Source: Leptasterias polaris (lineage: Eukaryota > Echinodermata > Asteroidea > Forcipulatida > Asteriidae). From it: a stretch of DNA of 64,000 bases. The stretch lies in contig JAZGTN010000085.1 in assembly GCA_037783415.1 (NCBI GenBank), positions 2,971,501 to 3,035,500 on the forward strand. Direction: 5' to 3'. Position 1 is the stretch's first letter. Each line of letters opens with the position of its first letter. Below, in pieces: positions 1-13,100 of the stretch. The position numbers were made by a program, and so were the translations under genes. Under the pieces are notes generated by a model that saw nothing but the letters and a program-made list of their open reading frames with translations, was not told where the DNA came from and did not search any database.

Positions 1-987
1 TAGCCTCCGCGAAGAACCGTGATCGATCGTGGGGACTGTGACATGCGGGCGTGGAGCTCCCCCTCCTCAACTTGTTCATTAATTATGTGGGTTTTGAGAC
101 CAGTTTTGGCTTTAGAATAGTAGATGAGTGTGAAATTTGTCATAATGTGGTTTTGGTGCCAACCTTTTCATAAAAAAAAAAAAAAAAAAAAAACTAAACT
201 AAAATTTAAAAGGAGGTGGGAATAACACGTGGGAATAACACCCTGAAATCGACCTTCAAAAATATAATTGTTCTGGGATCCTGCAAACGAACATGCAAAT
301 GCAGATAGCTCCCCTGCTTGCTCCTCCGCTCATGGAGGTCTACCTCCATGCTCCCCAACTACATGTACAGTTGGGACGCCCCAACTTGAACACTCAAGTT
401 GGGACCAGTCCCAACTATAGTTGGTGCGATTGTCAAGTTGGGGCGGAACACTAGTGTTAAACTTAATGTTATATTCTTCTTTTCTTTTCGGTAATTTCAA
501 TTCGGCTTACATGTAAAGTCCCGTTTTTGCATCAAAGTTTCTGGTATAAGTTTATAACGGGTAGAAATAATCAAATAAACTCTTCTGCCCCATTTGCTAT
601 CAGAGTCCAAGTGTTTGGGTTTTGAGATAGATTAGAGTATTTTGACGAAAAAATTGTTATATCCTGGCCATTGGATTTAGGATTAGCGTTCATAAATGGT
701 GTCCTGTCAGGGTTTTTTTGTAAAATAAATAGCACTTATGTTTACACGAAAGTTTGAAATTTTCAAAACATTGTATCTCACTTAATAGCGTGGATGTACA
801 CACAAAGCATAGTGCCAAAGTACAAGCCTGAACATTTTTGTTGCGAGGGATATACAACATTTTTGCAAAATCAAGATCCAAAGTTTTTCCGCTGACGCAA
901 TGATTTTATGTTTTTGTTTGCAATAATACTTTTGCGCCATTGCCTTAGTAATTTTAAGAGATTGTGAAAAACTTGTTTTGTTTTCAG
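1..987. other. UPB1 upstream intron, no gene seen
   Basis: Presumed part of the intron before exon a. It contains a run of 22 A (172-193) and a cluster of CCCAACT-type inverted motifs (about 365-445), including a 10-bp perfect stem (380-389 with 394-403) around a 4-base loop. I found no convincing first UPB1 exon or promoter here. Confidence 0.5.
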
Positions 988-1159
988 GCCCTTAGTGTTG
1001 CCAGAGGAAGCAGTTCGTCTTGCGAAGGAAGGAGATTTTGAGCTCATCGGACATTGCATTTCAGCCAAGCTAGAAGAGCTGCGTCAACCTCGTATCGTTC
1101 GAATCGGTTTGGTCCAAAATAAAATTGTTTTACCAACATCAGCACCCATCAAGGATCAG
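988..1159 (+). CDS. UPB1: UPB1 exon a (first in window)
   Basis: Acceptor AG at 986-987, donor GT at 1160-1161. The first base completes a split codon; the exon ends in phase 0. It encodes the N-terminal region with [16 protein letters not shown] and the start of the nitrilase fold, [15 protein letters not shown]. It matches the human segment starting near residue 36, so an upstream exon with the start codon is missing. Confidence 0.93.
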
Positions 1160-4100
1160 GTAAATTTATCCACAATGATGTTTTTCCTTTCATTTTTTTA
1201 TTGTTTAATTTTTTGCTTTCAGAGTAATTGGTTAAACCGTTATTAACTTACATACTAGCCTTTAAATGAGTGCAACATTGGTATGATTGAAAACATAGGC
1301 CTTTGAAGTGTTCACAGTTTTACATATACAGCAATCCTTCACCGATCTTGAACTCTTGGTGGCAGCAGATACCGCCATTATTGCGGTGGTACCTGGGTGG
1401 TACTGCGCTGCCTAGCGACGGGTTTAAGCGATTTGCAAAGTAAAAGTCCAATAACCCGCGACTGATCAAATGATCGCCGTGTAGCCCAAACCTTATACCA
1501 GTCGCTAGGCAGCGCAGTACCACCCAGGTACCACCGCAATAATGGCGGTATCTGCTGCCACCAAGAGTTCAAGATCGGTGAAGGATTGTTGTATAAATTA
1601 CTCAGAAAGATGGTCATGGTGAAAAATTCTGCTTTAAGATACCTGTGCTTGAAATGCTATACCTTTGGAAAAATTAGTACACTTTGTTTAATCTTGCAAG
1701 TCCAAAACTTGATGGTTAAGAACAGTGAAAACATAATTATAGGCCCATGGTTTTTTCCACTTCAGTGTACTTGTGACTTCGATGACCGACTTGAGTGAAA
1801 TGAACGTTCACAGGTCAGGCCTGTAGTTTCATCTTTGAGAGGGCAAGGCTGTTTTCATTTTGCAAAGTGCACTTCCATTGACAAATCTTAAAGTCTATGG
1901 GAAACTTTTGAAGGGGCACCAAGGCTAAGACAAGGGGCAACAGAGGTCATGACCTCTGTGGCCTCCGTGTAATTTCAGGCCTGACAGGTGTGTTTGCTTT
2001 CATGAAAATGTTGGGTCATACAAAAATCAGAAACTTGTTTTTGACAAGTGCGAATTTTGGCTGCATGTTTTAAAAAGTAAAGCATGTAGGTATTTTAGAC
2101 AATATTAAACTAAATGCTCCCTTGTTTCTCATGGGTAAATGTACCTGTTTTATAAATTTGTAGGTGATTGACAATGACAAACAAAACGGTGTGATTGATG
2201 TGAAACTAAGCTTAGCTTAGCTTATTCTGGTTGTGAAGCCAAATTTTCTCAGAAAATTGAACTTAATCACTTCACTAGCCAAGAATATTATGGAGAGAAG
2301 ACTAAGCAATGAAGTTTCAGTTTTTAGATGTGGAAGAAAAACTCAAAAGAATTATTCCAGGGAAAACTCACACAATCGGGTAGGGACTGAAAACCCAAAC
2401 CACATAGCGCCCCCAGGAAGATTTAAACTGAGGTCCTAGAGGTGGAAGGTAGGAAGGATTTCACTATGCCCGTCCAACTACCCTTTTATTGCCAAAAAGA
2501 AGAAAGGTTTGATATACATACATTATCTCCTGTATTTAACCATCCATTTCATTGTAACATTTGGAAATACAACTCTATCTAAACCTGTTTTATAAAATAG
2601 TCATTATATATTTTGTTATTTTTGTTTACCCATGCAATAGCGTGATGCTCTACACAAACGTATTGGCCAGATAGTAGAAGCAGCAGGGCTGTGTGGAGTG
2701 AACATCATCTGTTTTCAAGAGGCATGGCGTAAGTACACTGTACACACTCATTTGGTTGCGCAGGTTTGCTGGCAGAATGACAATTTGTCTGAGTGGTTCT
2801 AAAGTGTGATAAGGACAAAAATGTTGGTCAAACAATATTTTTTGCTAATTGTACTGTGTAGATTAATTGATTGCACCATAGGAAAGTTAAACATTTTGTA
2901 TCAATATTTATGGCCATTTGTTGCAATTATTACAGTCTTGAACTGTTTATGGTACACAATGCTAATTACGAGATTTGAACTGGCCTTTTGTATCTGGGCA
3001 TGCTCGGAGTGGTGGGTTCAAATCCCACCCAAGTAGCTTGTAGATTGTTTCGCCCAACAGGACTTGGAAAGCACCGAGTATGCAGTGCTTATCAAACATC
3101 AGCATTTTTGTAAAACCAAAGCAATAATAACTGCCTGTATCTGCAAAGTTTGACAGTCATGGAGCATGGACATTAAGACTAGGTCATTGGGCTGGTTACT
3201 TCACACTTTAAACCATTTTGGGAAGCAGTGCATTCTGCTTTACCAGCCAGGCTCCTTGTTGATGATACCCATGCCTACATGTACATCCTTAAGGACTGTG
3301 AAGCGGGTAACCTTCAGCACCAGGAGTAGGTGGCAACTTGCCCCTGGTGACAGTTGATTTGGGTTGACAGCCTTAATTAGTTAAGTGTAGCCCTCACCTT
3401 GAAGTGGCTGTCTGGCCTTGTGATGTTAGGCGATCTCTCATAAAGAAAAACATTTAGTTTTTAACTCACAGGTGCCCATTTACTCATGGGTGAAGAGAAG
3501 CAGTTAAAGTTAAAAGTAATAGATCTTTAGCACATTTTCACCATCGTAGTCATGTGCCCTCATCCCAGTAGCAGTAATGAATGCAACTTGTTTTCTTTTA
3601 GAATGGGAAAAGACTATTTTAGACTCGAGCCTCATTTTGGTTTTATTGCCTTATACAAAACCAAATACAAGATGGCTGCTATACTTGATTAAGATCTAGA
3701 AAGACGGTTTCTTCTCAGAGATTCAGTACATTTTATTATCTTTCAAACAGCATTTTCATGAACATAAAATTGTTTACCCAACTAAACAGCCAAAGGTGTT
3801 TGTTTTTCTGAATTTCATGTTTTGGCTCCATTTCCGTCATCAAAGCTATGCCGTTTGCATTCTGCACTCGAGAAAAGGAACCTTGGTGTGAGTTTGCAGA
3901 GTCTGCCGAGGATGGACCAACGACTGTATACTGTCAAGGGGTAAACTTTACTCGAAAATCAACCCTTTAAAGACTGTAGCGGCCGCAAGTAACCTATACC
4001 TTACTTATCTGGTATGTCATGACCGAGGATTTAAGCCAACTTGACACAAGCTCTGGTGTTTATGTAAGTGCTCAGAGTCTGGGTTTGAATCCCAGTCTTG

Positions 4101-7100
4101 GCATTTAAGTCTTTAAAGGCCTGTACACTATTGGTAAGATCGAAAAACACAAATGTTCACAGATTCACACATAACTTACATGATTTAAAGTAAGTAATGG
4201 TAGAAAGGGTTCCTTAAAATATTTCTGCCTAAAATGCTATCGTTTCTGAGAAATGAGTAAAACAATAGTTTTTATCGCGCGCGATAATAAACTCGATGTT
4301 TGAAAAACAGAAAACACATAAGATCTCTCTTTTCACTATTTTCTCGTGACCTCGATGACCAATTCGTCGCGCGTACCACGAACCGACCTAACTGACAAAA
4401 ATCACACACTTTTGCAAATATTTTTTTTTACAAATTATTAATATACTCATTACTGTTAACATTTTCAGCAAGTTTCAGAACTAAATACGTAGTAGTTTTG
4501 TAATTACACTAATTACTAAAAACGACGTATCACTAGATTTGCCGTTTTGTCTTTTCACAAAGTGACCTATCTAGATACGCCACTTTACCAATGATGTACT
4601 ATGCGCTACAGCGCGCGCAGTTCGGGCGCGCGTGTAAAATTTGCGTACCACGAACTGACCTAACTCAAAGCGTGGTATTTTCACAAAGTGACCTAACTAG
4701 ATACGTCTCTATTATGCATTGGTTTGTACACGGCGCTCTGCGGGCAAAACTCGGATTTTAATTTTCACAAAGTGACCTATCTGTTTAGGTATTATTTACT
4801 AATTAAAATAGTTGCGGGGATTAAATGAAATTGACAGTTCTGTATTAATAAAGTAGTCGGCTTTATTTTTGTCTTAAAAAATTGTATACAAATAGTTAGC
4901 AGAACCCGAAACAGCAGTTTGAAAAATAGTGCAACTTCATTCGTGATTTTCTCCAAACATGTTTTTTTATACTGTGTATGAGTTAGGTCGGTTCGTGGTA
5001 CGCGCGACGAATTGAGCTCAAATTTTCACAGGTTTGTTATTTCATGTATGTGGTTGATTACACAAAACATGAACACTGTCTGTGATTTTTGTGTCAGCTC
5101 TGCCAATCCTGTATAATACCTTTAAGCAAGTCACTTAACAATTATTGCTGCGTCCTTCGCAAGGTGCTATGGCGCAATATGCAGCCAGTCAAACCAGGAA
5201 CACCGGGCAAACCCCTTCTCTTTACGATAAGTGCACTGGTTTTTTTTTTACATGCATTACACAACACACAGGACCTATGCCTTTATGTCCCATCCGCAGG
5301 ACAAAGCAATTATGGTTAAAAGTGTCTTGCTTAAGGACACAAGTGTCACGACCGGGACTCGAACCCACACTCTGCTGATCAGTAATTTGAAAGCTTGAGT
5401 CCTGTGCTCTTATCAGCCCGGCCACGACACGCCGTGCATTAACTCACTCAAGACCTTTCAAATGTAAATTAAAACACTTGTAAAAACACTTGTCTTCCAT
5501 GTCTGTCTAGAGCATATCAAATTTATTGTTATTCTTATTTTGATTTTTAATTTCTCCACAGCTTGCGAAGCGCTACAACATGGTGGTTGTGTCATCTATA
5601 TTGGAGAGAGACTCTACCCATAGTGACACTCTTTGGAATACAACAGGTAAAAACCAACAGTCAAAAGGTCAAACTCTTTCTATGGCCTTTCTTTATTGTA
5701 AAATGTCGATAGTTTTGGAGTTGATTTGTCATATAGTTTTGGAGATGATATGTCATATAGTTTTGGAGATGATATGTCATATAGGTTTGGAGATGATATG
5801 TCAGACAGTTTTGGAGTTGATATGTCATAGTTTTGGAGTTGATATGTCATAAAGCTTCGGAGTTGATATGTCATATGGTTTTGGAGAGGATATGTCATAT
5901 GGTTTTGGAGATGATATGTCAGACAGTTTTGGAGTTGATATGTCAGACAGTTTTGGAGTTGATATGTCATATGGTTTTGGAGTTGATATATCAGACAGTT
6001 TTGGAGTTGATATGTCATATGGTTTTGGAGATGATATGTCAGACAGTTTTGGAGTTGATATGTCAGACAGTTTTGGAGTTGATATGTCATATGGTTTTGG
6101 AGATGATATGTCATATAGTTTTGGAGATATGTCAGACAGTTTTGGAGTTGATATGTCATAGAGTTTTGGAGATGATATGTCAGACAGCTTTGGAGTTGAT
6201 ATGTCATATGGTTTTGGAGATGATATATCAGACAGTTTTGGAGTTGATATGTCATATAGTTTTGGAGATGATATGTCATATAGTTTTGGAGATATGTCAG
6301 ACAGTTTTGGAGTTGATATGTCATAGAGTTTTGGAGATGATATGTCAGACAGCTTTGGAGTTGATATGTCATATGGTTTTGGAGATGATATGTCATAGAG
6401 TTTTGGAGATGATATGTCATATAGTTTTGGAGATGATATGTCTTATAGTTTTGGAGATAATTTGTCATAGAGTTTTGGAGTTGATTTGTACAAATCAACG
6501 ATCTTCCTGTGAGTTTAGCCATCGATTACTGGCATTGATACAAATCGGCAAAATCAACATTTTATTTTACTGTTAGAAAGCGTACATGGGCCACAGACCT
6601 CGAGCTTATATTCTTTATGCTCGTGAAAATGTTGATAATTGTGAACGGCCCCTTACTAATAGTCAATCAATTTTTCTTCTTAAATTTTTGTTTACATCCA
6701 CATCCAGTTGTGATTTCCAACACTGGCGCTATAATTGGCAAGAGTCGCAAGAATCACATTCCGAGAGTTGGTGACTTCAATGAGGTACAGTATTGAAAAT
6801 AGTTTTATCACTTTTGAAAATGCTGTCTATTAACCTTAATTCCCTTAAGTGATTTACTAGTATCCCTGACTCTAACAAAATCCAACACCATTACGGTATC
6901 CAACACCCAAACTGTTGGACTCTGATTATGGTGGTGTGCCTGTTCCCATGTAAAGCATGATAAGTTTACTAGTGCAGTCCTCAGTCCAACACCATACAGT
7001 AACTCAAGACTCAAACTGTTGGGCTCTGATTACGGTAGTGTGCCTGATCCCATGTAAAGCATGATAAGTTTACTAGTGCAGTCCTCAGTGCAACACCATA

Positions 7101-10100
7101 CAGTAACTCAACACCCAAACTTATGGACTCTGATTGAGGTGGTGTGCCTGCACTTATAAACCATAATTGCTTTGCAAAACTTGGGAAGGTAGTGCATTCT
7201 GCTCTACTAGCCATGCTCCTAGTGGATGATACCCATGCCTACATCCTTACGGACTGCGAAGGGGGTAATTTCAGCCCCATGAGTAGGTGGCTACTTGCCC
7301 CTAGTGACAGTTGATTTGGATCGACAGTCCAAATCAGTTAAGTGTAGCCCTCACCTTGTCCTGGCCTTGTGATGTTAGGCAATATCTCATGAAAACATAA
7401 ATACATAAAAACAAAAATTAATCAGTTATGTTTGTCTTTTGTATTTTTGACAGTCCACTTATTATCTGGAAGGGAACACTGGACACAGAGTATTTGACAC
7501 ACAGTTTGGTAAGTTCACCTCATTCCACCTTCAACACAGCAGATGGTCTCATTCAGAGTTTAGCCTTGTACATGCAGCCTTGTACCAATGGGTCATCAAC
7601 ACAACTTCTGTGGGTTTCTGGATGGCCCCCAGTCACAATGTCCTTCCATCACCTGCTTTAAATGTCTAGTTATAGGTATCCCTGTCAGTTTCAACTTACA
7701 ACAACGAAATTGATAGATGTTAATTTATTAATTTTGTTTTTTTGCATCGGGTTTAAAGAATGTAATTTGGTTTTTACCCTTACACCAATGTGTATTAAGC
7801 ACTGTAGACTCGGTACTTTCCCGAGTTCTGTGAAAATAATTCAAAGGCAAATCACTTGGGTGGGATTCGAACCCACGACCTTTGAATTGCTTGCGCAGAT
7901 GTCTTGCCAATAGACCTCCAAGGTTAGAGGCAGTTCGAATCCTATTTGTGAGCAGCAGGTACCGCAATGATTTATGCATCTATGCAGCACCCTATAAGGG
8001 TTTACAAGTTTTATCTATCACTCAAAACCACAGTGAATGAGATTGGATGGTCAGACAGTAGGAGGGTTGACTTTGTACTGTATGCTATGCATTCACAGCA
8101 CAATCATTGCAGCCTGGCATAGTTTATCTATCATTTAAAACCACAAAGTGATAAGAAGTACTCTAACTTGCCAACTATGTTTTTTCGTTGGTTATGGTTA
8201 GGTTTATGTTTATGGTTATTGTTATTGTTATGGTTAACTAGCGCAATAAACTGATTTATGACTCATAAACAGGTCGCATAGGAATTAATATCTGCTTTGG
8301 ACGTCATCATCCCCTGAACTGGATGATGTATGGACTGAACGGGGCGGAGATTGTCTTCAATCCGTCCGCTACCGTCGGAGCATTGAGGTAAAACTTGCCA
8401 GCCTTAGAGCAAAACTAACAGCCGCCTGGGCCAAATTTCGTAGAGCTGCTTAATTGCTTACACATTTTCTGCTTAGCAACAATAAGCAGGATACCAGCCA
8501 CAAATGGTGCATGTGGATTTGTATTTTGGCTGGTAACCTTATTCTGGTAAGCATGATTTTATTGTGCTTACAAGTAACTCCTCTTTGTGCTTTAGCAGCT
8601 CTATGAACTGGATGCCAGGCTGGTTTCTGACTTTCATGAATGCAACATTAAGGGCAGGATCTGGGAGTATGGTGTCCATATTTGCTGTCAATTAAAAAAT
8701 AGGGCTTCCCGAGTTTGCAACAAAATCTTTTAGATGTGCGTGATGGTGCTTTATCACACCTGATGGGTGTACCAAAGCACTCTTTATTTTTATGACAGTA
8801 ATTCTGAGCTGTTTTCAGAGGTTATGTTTAGAGCTTGTGGCTTGTTGTGGCTGAGTTAGCAATCGCACTGAACTCAAGCTCTGGTGTATCTGATCAGCAG
8901 TGTGGGTTCTGCAGCCAACTATACCAAAGACACCCCATGGTGGGACCATTGCTTTTTGATCCATAAGCTGAATGAGAATCAAGTATTCGAGCAACTATTA
9001 CTGGGATAAGAAGTTGGACATTGGGGATATCTTGCTGGTTGGAAAATCAGATGCGGAGAAGTCTATCCGCAAGATGTCCTGGAGAAGCTTTGAGAAATTG
9101 CCGTATTACCATAAACGGGTAAAACACTAAATTTGCCTTTTTGTGTTTCCACAAATGAATTGACAACAATTATTTCCACCAGAAATTCCCTTGCAAAATG
9201 ATAACACTCTTCAAAGACAGAACCCCAGGCTGACCACTTGTGTTTTAAAAATTGACAAGAAGATTTCTGCCTTGATCTCATTAAATCTTTATTGACTAAA
9301 GTGGCCGCAAGCAGCTTGTACTTAAATGCCGCTCGCAAGCGGCTTGCACTTAAATGCCGATATAAAGCTGCCACAAACAGTCGCAAGATTTGACCTACTT
9401 TCACTCAGCCAAAAAGGTCAAAGTAAAGGTCATGTCCTGAACTGACATGTTCCAATGTTTCCAATGTAAACATAGTTCCTATATTTCTAAAACAAAACCA
9501 AAGTCCTGTTTCAAATAATTTGTTTAAATCAAGTAGGCTTAATATACCGCAAGGGAAGCTGACTTGATGTGTTAAAAATAATACTGGGTTGCAGAAAGAA
9601 AAATTGACTAGAGTGGGACTTGAACTTGCAACCTCTGGAATAATGTGCTGTCGCTCTACCAACTGAGCTTGCTAGCCCTTATGTTGGCGGTCTCCCTTTT
9701 TTGTCAGTATCTTTGTTTCGGGGGCCAGGTCAGAAGCCATTCAACCAAATCAGATAAGTGCCAGTTTAAAAAATAAAATTACAGTAATATCGGAAACTTG
9801 TAGCGAGGGGTCACACCTAAGTTTACTATACAACCTGGGAAGCAGCAGCAGAGGGATCACCTTAATGGGATGCCACTTTTAATTTCAAATATCAAGTAGC
9901 AAACCACAGGGGAAACTGACTGGGTAAATTGCTAAAATGATTTTTGGATTGAACAAAGAAAAATTGACTAGAGCTGCGATTAACCTGCTAGTTCAATTTG
10001 TTTGCAGTATTTGTTTAAATACTGACAAACATTGAGTCAAACTGAACAATATTAGTTGTGTCTGGGCATATGGTGATTGTATACTGCAAGCATTGGTCTC

Positions 10101-13100
10101 CAAAGGGTTCAGGAAGAGGATAAATGTGGTGTGTCGATGCCGAGTGGATAATAAGAGCACCGAACTTAAGCTCTGGTGTTTCTGTCAGCTGAGTGTGGGT
10201 TCGAGTCCCTGTCAGGACACTTGTGTCCTTAAGCGAGACACTTCACCATTATTATCTGCGTCCTTTGAATGGGAAGTAAAACTGTTGGTCCCCTGTGTTG
10301 TGTTATACACGTAAAAGAACCCAGTGCACTCGAAAGAGAAGGGGTTAACCCCATTGCTCCTGGTTTGATCGGCTGCATATTGCGACACTTATTTAAAGGG
10401 AATACAATGTATGTCTCATACTTCAAAATGTAATATTGCGACACTTATGTAAAGGAAATAGGTCTCATACTTCAAAATGTAATATTGCGACACTTATGTA
10501 AAGGAAATAGGTCTCATACTTCAAAATGTAATATTGCGACACTTATGTAAAGGGACTAGGTCTCATACTTCAAAATGTAACTCCACATACATTGCAGGAA
10601 AATACTGACTGTTGAAGGACCATGAGCGTGACTGAGTGACAGATATGAGCCCTGTATAAGAAGACACTATTATTATTATTATTAATAAATGACCGAGCTT
10701 TAACCGATTCCTCTCTGTGTTTTATTTCTTGCCAGTGAGCCAATGTGGTCCATTGAAGCTCGCAATGCTGCCATCGCAAACACCTACTTCACCGCCGCCA
10801 TCAATAGAGTAGGAACGGTAAGTTTGTATCTGTAGTAGACCCAGCGGGGCTTGGAGGGAGGACACATCTTCTTGGCCCACTGTTAATAATAGTTTGGGCG
10901 ACTAATCATCTTTACTCATAACTGAGATGCTGAAATGCATCTTCAACGTGGGCATCTTAAAGGTCTCTTATGGCAGCCTGCCACATCGACCCATATATGA
11001 TCACAAAGCACAGCCAGCGATTTAGAGTGTTTGATTTTCCAGACAGAGGAAAACCGGAGGGCCCAGAGAAAAACCCTTGTGGCGCAGGAGAAAACCAACG
11101 CACAACTCTACTCACATTTATGGCCATAGCCGGGAATCAAACCAGGGCCACAGTGGTGAGCGACAAGCACTTTGCACACAAGCCATCTGTCTACCCTGAA
11201 CACCAGATCATCATCATAGTGACATCTGTGCGTGTGCAGTGCACTGGCTTTGCTCAGTGGATGTACATATTAATTGTTCTTTTCCATTGCTCGGAATTCT
11301 GAGTGGCTTTGTGAAGCTCTTTCAATCCAATACCAACCATCCTCAGGTCATCAGAGAGTTGCTGTTGGTATGTTCGCATTAAGTGCTCCACCTCTGCAAC
11401 ACGGTTCTGTAGGTTGGGTGTTCTTGCCCAGGAGTATTGAGAGACGAATGTCACGCCTAGTTGCATGCCCAATCAGTTGTAGATGCTGCATGTGTAGTGT
11501 AGTTGATGCTGGTGTGACACCAGTTATTAAATCAAAGGTCCCACCTCTACCTACCCCAATCCCCCCTCAATAAACACTTCTTTTTACCCCCTTGTAAGTG
11601 AAACTATGGTAGGCCTAGAATTTCATTTTTGAGAGGACAAGGCCATTTCCATTTTGCGAAGGGCACTTCCATTGGAGAATCTTAGAGTCTATGGGAAACT
11701 ATTAAAGGGGCGCCAAGGCTAAGACCAGAGAAACAGAGGCCATGGCCTTTGTGTAATTTTAGGCCTGCTAAGGATCAACCCCTTTGTAGTGACATCAAAG
11801 AGAGCTTGGGTGTCGGGAGTTTGAGCTTCCTCTCCCCACTTCATAAAAGCCTGGTACTTTTTTCTTTCTTTTTTAAAGTTCAAACATGTGAGAAAGGGGC
11901 ATGAAGTTTTGGTCCTCCCTCATCATTTTAAATTTCTTTTCGTTTTAAAGGGAAGATAAACGTTTGGTAATCGCTCTTAAAATTAATGTCAATAACAACT
12001 TAAATCGGTTAGAAGTACAGCAGCTTTTGATAGTATAAAGCATTTTGAGAAACATTACACTTTGAAGTAATGTGGTTATGGAAAAAGATATAAGTGTTTA
12101 TGCCCACAAATTTGAATCTGAGAAATGTTTCTGTCAGAAACGCTTCACAGATTGCGTATTCCTTTTAGGGATTATTCTTCCTGCGTGTATATATTCGCTC
12201 CAAATTTTCGGTGGTATCTCAAAATGTGACCACCTTTTGAAGTGAAATTTTCACAGGTTAGTTTTATTGTATATATCTACATTTATATAGGATTAAAACA
12301 ATCGAACGGTTCCAAAACCAAATGTATACTTTGCCTCAAAAACTTACATGGTTCTGGTTTTTGTTAGCTTTATATCTCTTTAGTTGACATGTTTTCTTTT
12401 TTGTTGTTCGTACAGGAAGTGTTTCAAAATGAGTTCACTTCAGGTGATGGAAAAAAAGGTAGGTTTGCAGAGCTTAGTGTGTGTGAATAACTTTGTGCCT
12501 TGAGCGCACATGTTAGATGGATATGTTGCACTTTTCAAGTTTTATATTGGTTACGTTTACGTTGGTTGTAGCGCTTAGAGCATACTCATGCTTTTTGCTT
12601 GCTCTCCAAAAGAGCTCTTATTTGCCTCTTTTTGCATTGCTTTATAAATTTATATTGTTATGAGTCATTTATATATGTTATCTGGATACTCCTGTGCAAG
12701 TTTCAAGAAGTATGTATTTGATTTTCATTTGTATTTTTAAGTGAAAGTTTTCAAGCTTTGCCTATTTATGTAGTACATAGGAAGCCATACTCACTGTACA
12801 CTTGTATGTAAGCTGTAGTACCAGCAGTGTATTATGTTAACTGTTGTACTAGTATTGTAGTACCATAGTGCATTATGTATTATATACCTCATATATAGAA
12901 TCCTCTAATCTGATTGGTTAAAAGTGGAGTCATTGAAATAGCTGGGCCCCCTTTTTCTATCAAGATGACGTCATAATTAACTGTGCCCGGGGCACAGCAA
13001 TCGACTGTGCCCGCCAGTCGCAACACACTGCTGTATTTCATAGGTCGCTTGTGTACTTTTGTACGCGTTGTATACGTTCGTGTCACGGCGCGAACTGATG

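Noticed and set aside
1..987. First exon of UPB1 with the start codon
   Set aside because: No open frame with a plausible N-terminal sequence and donor site was found; it is probably left of the window.
5680..6576. Plus 247-aa and minus 280-aa proteins
   Set aside because: Pure translation of the 24-bp minisatellite inside a UPB1 intron.
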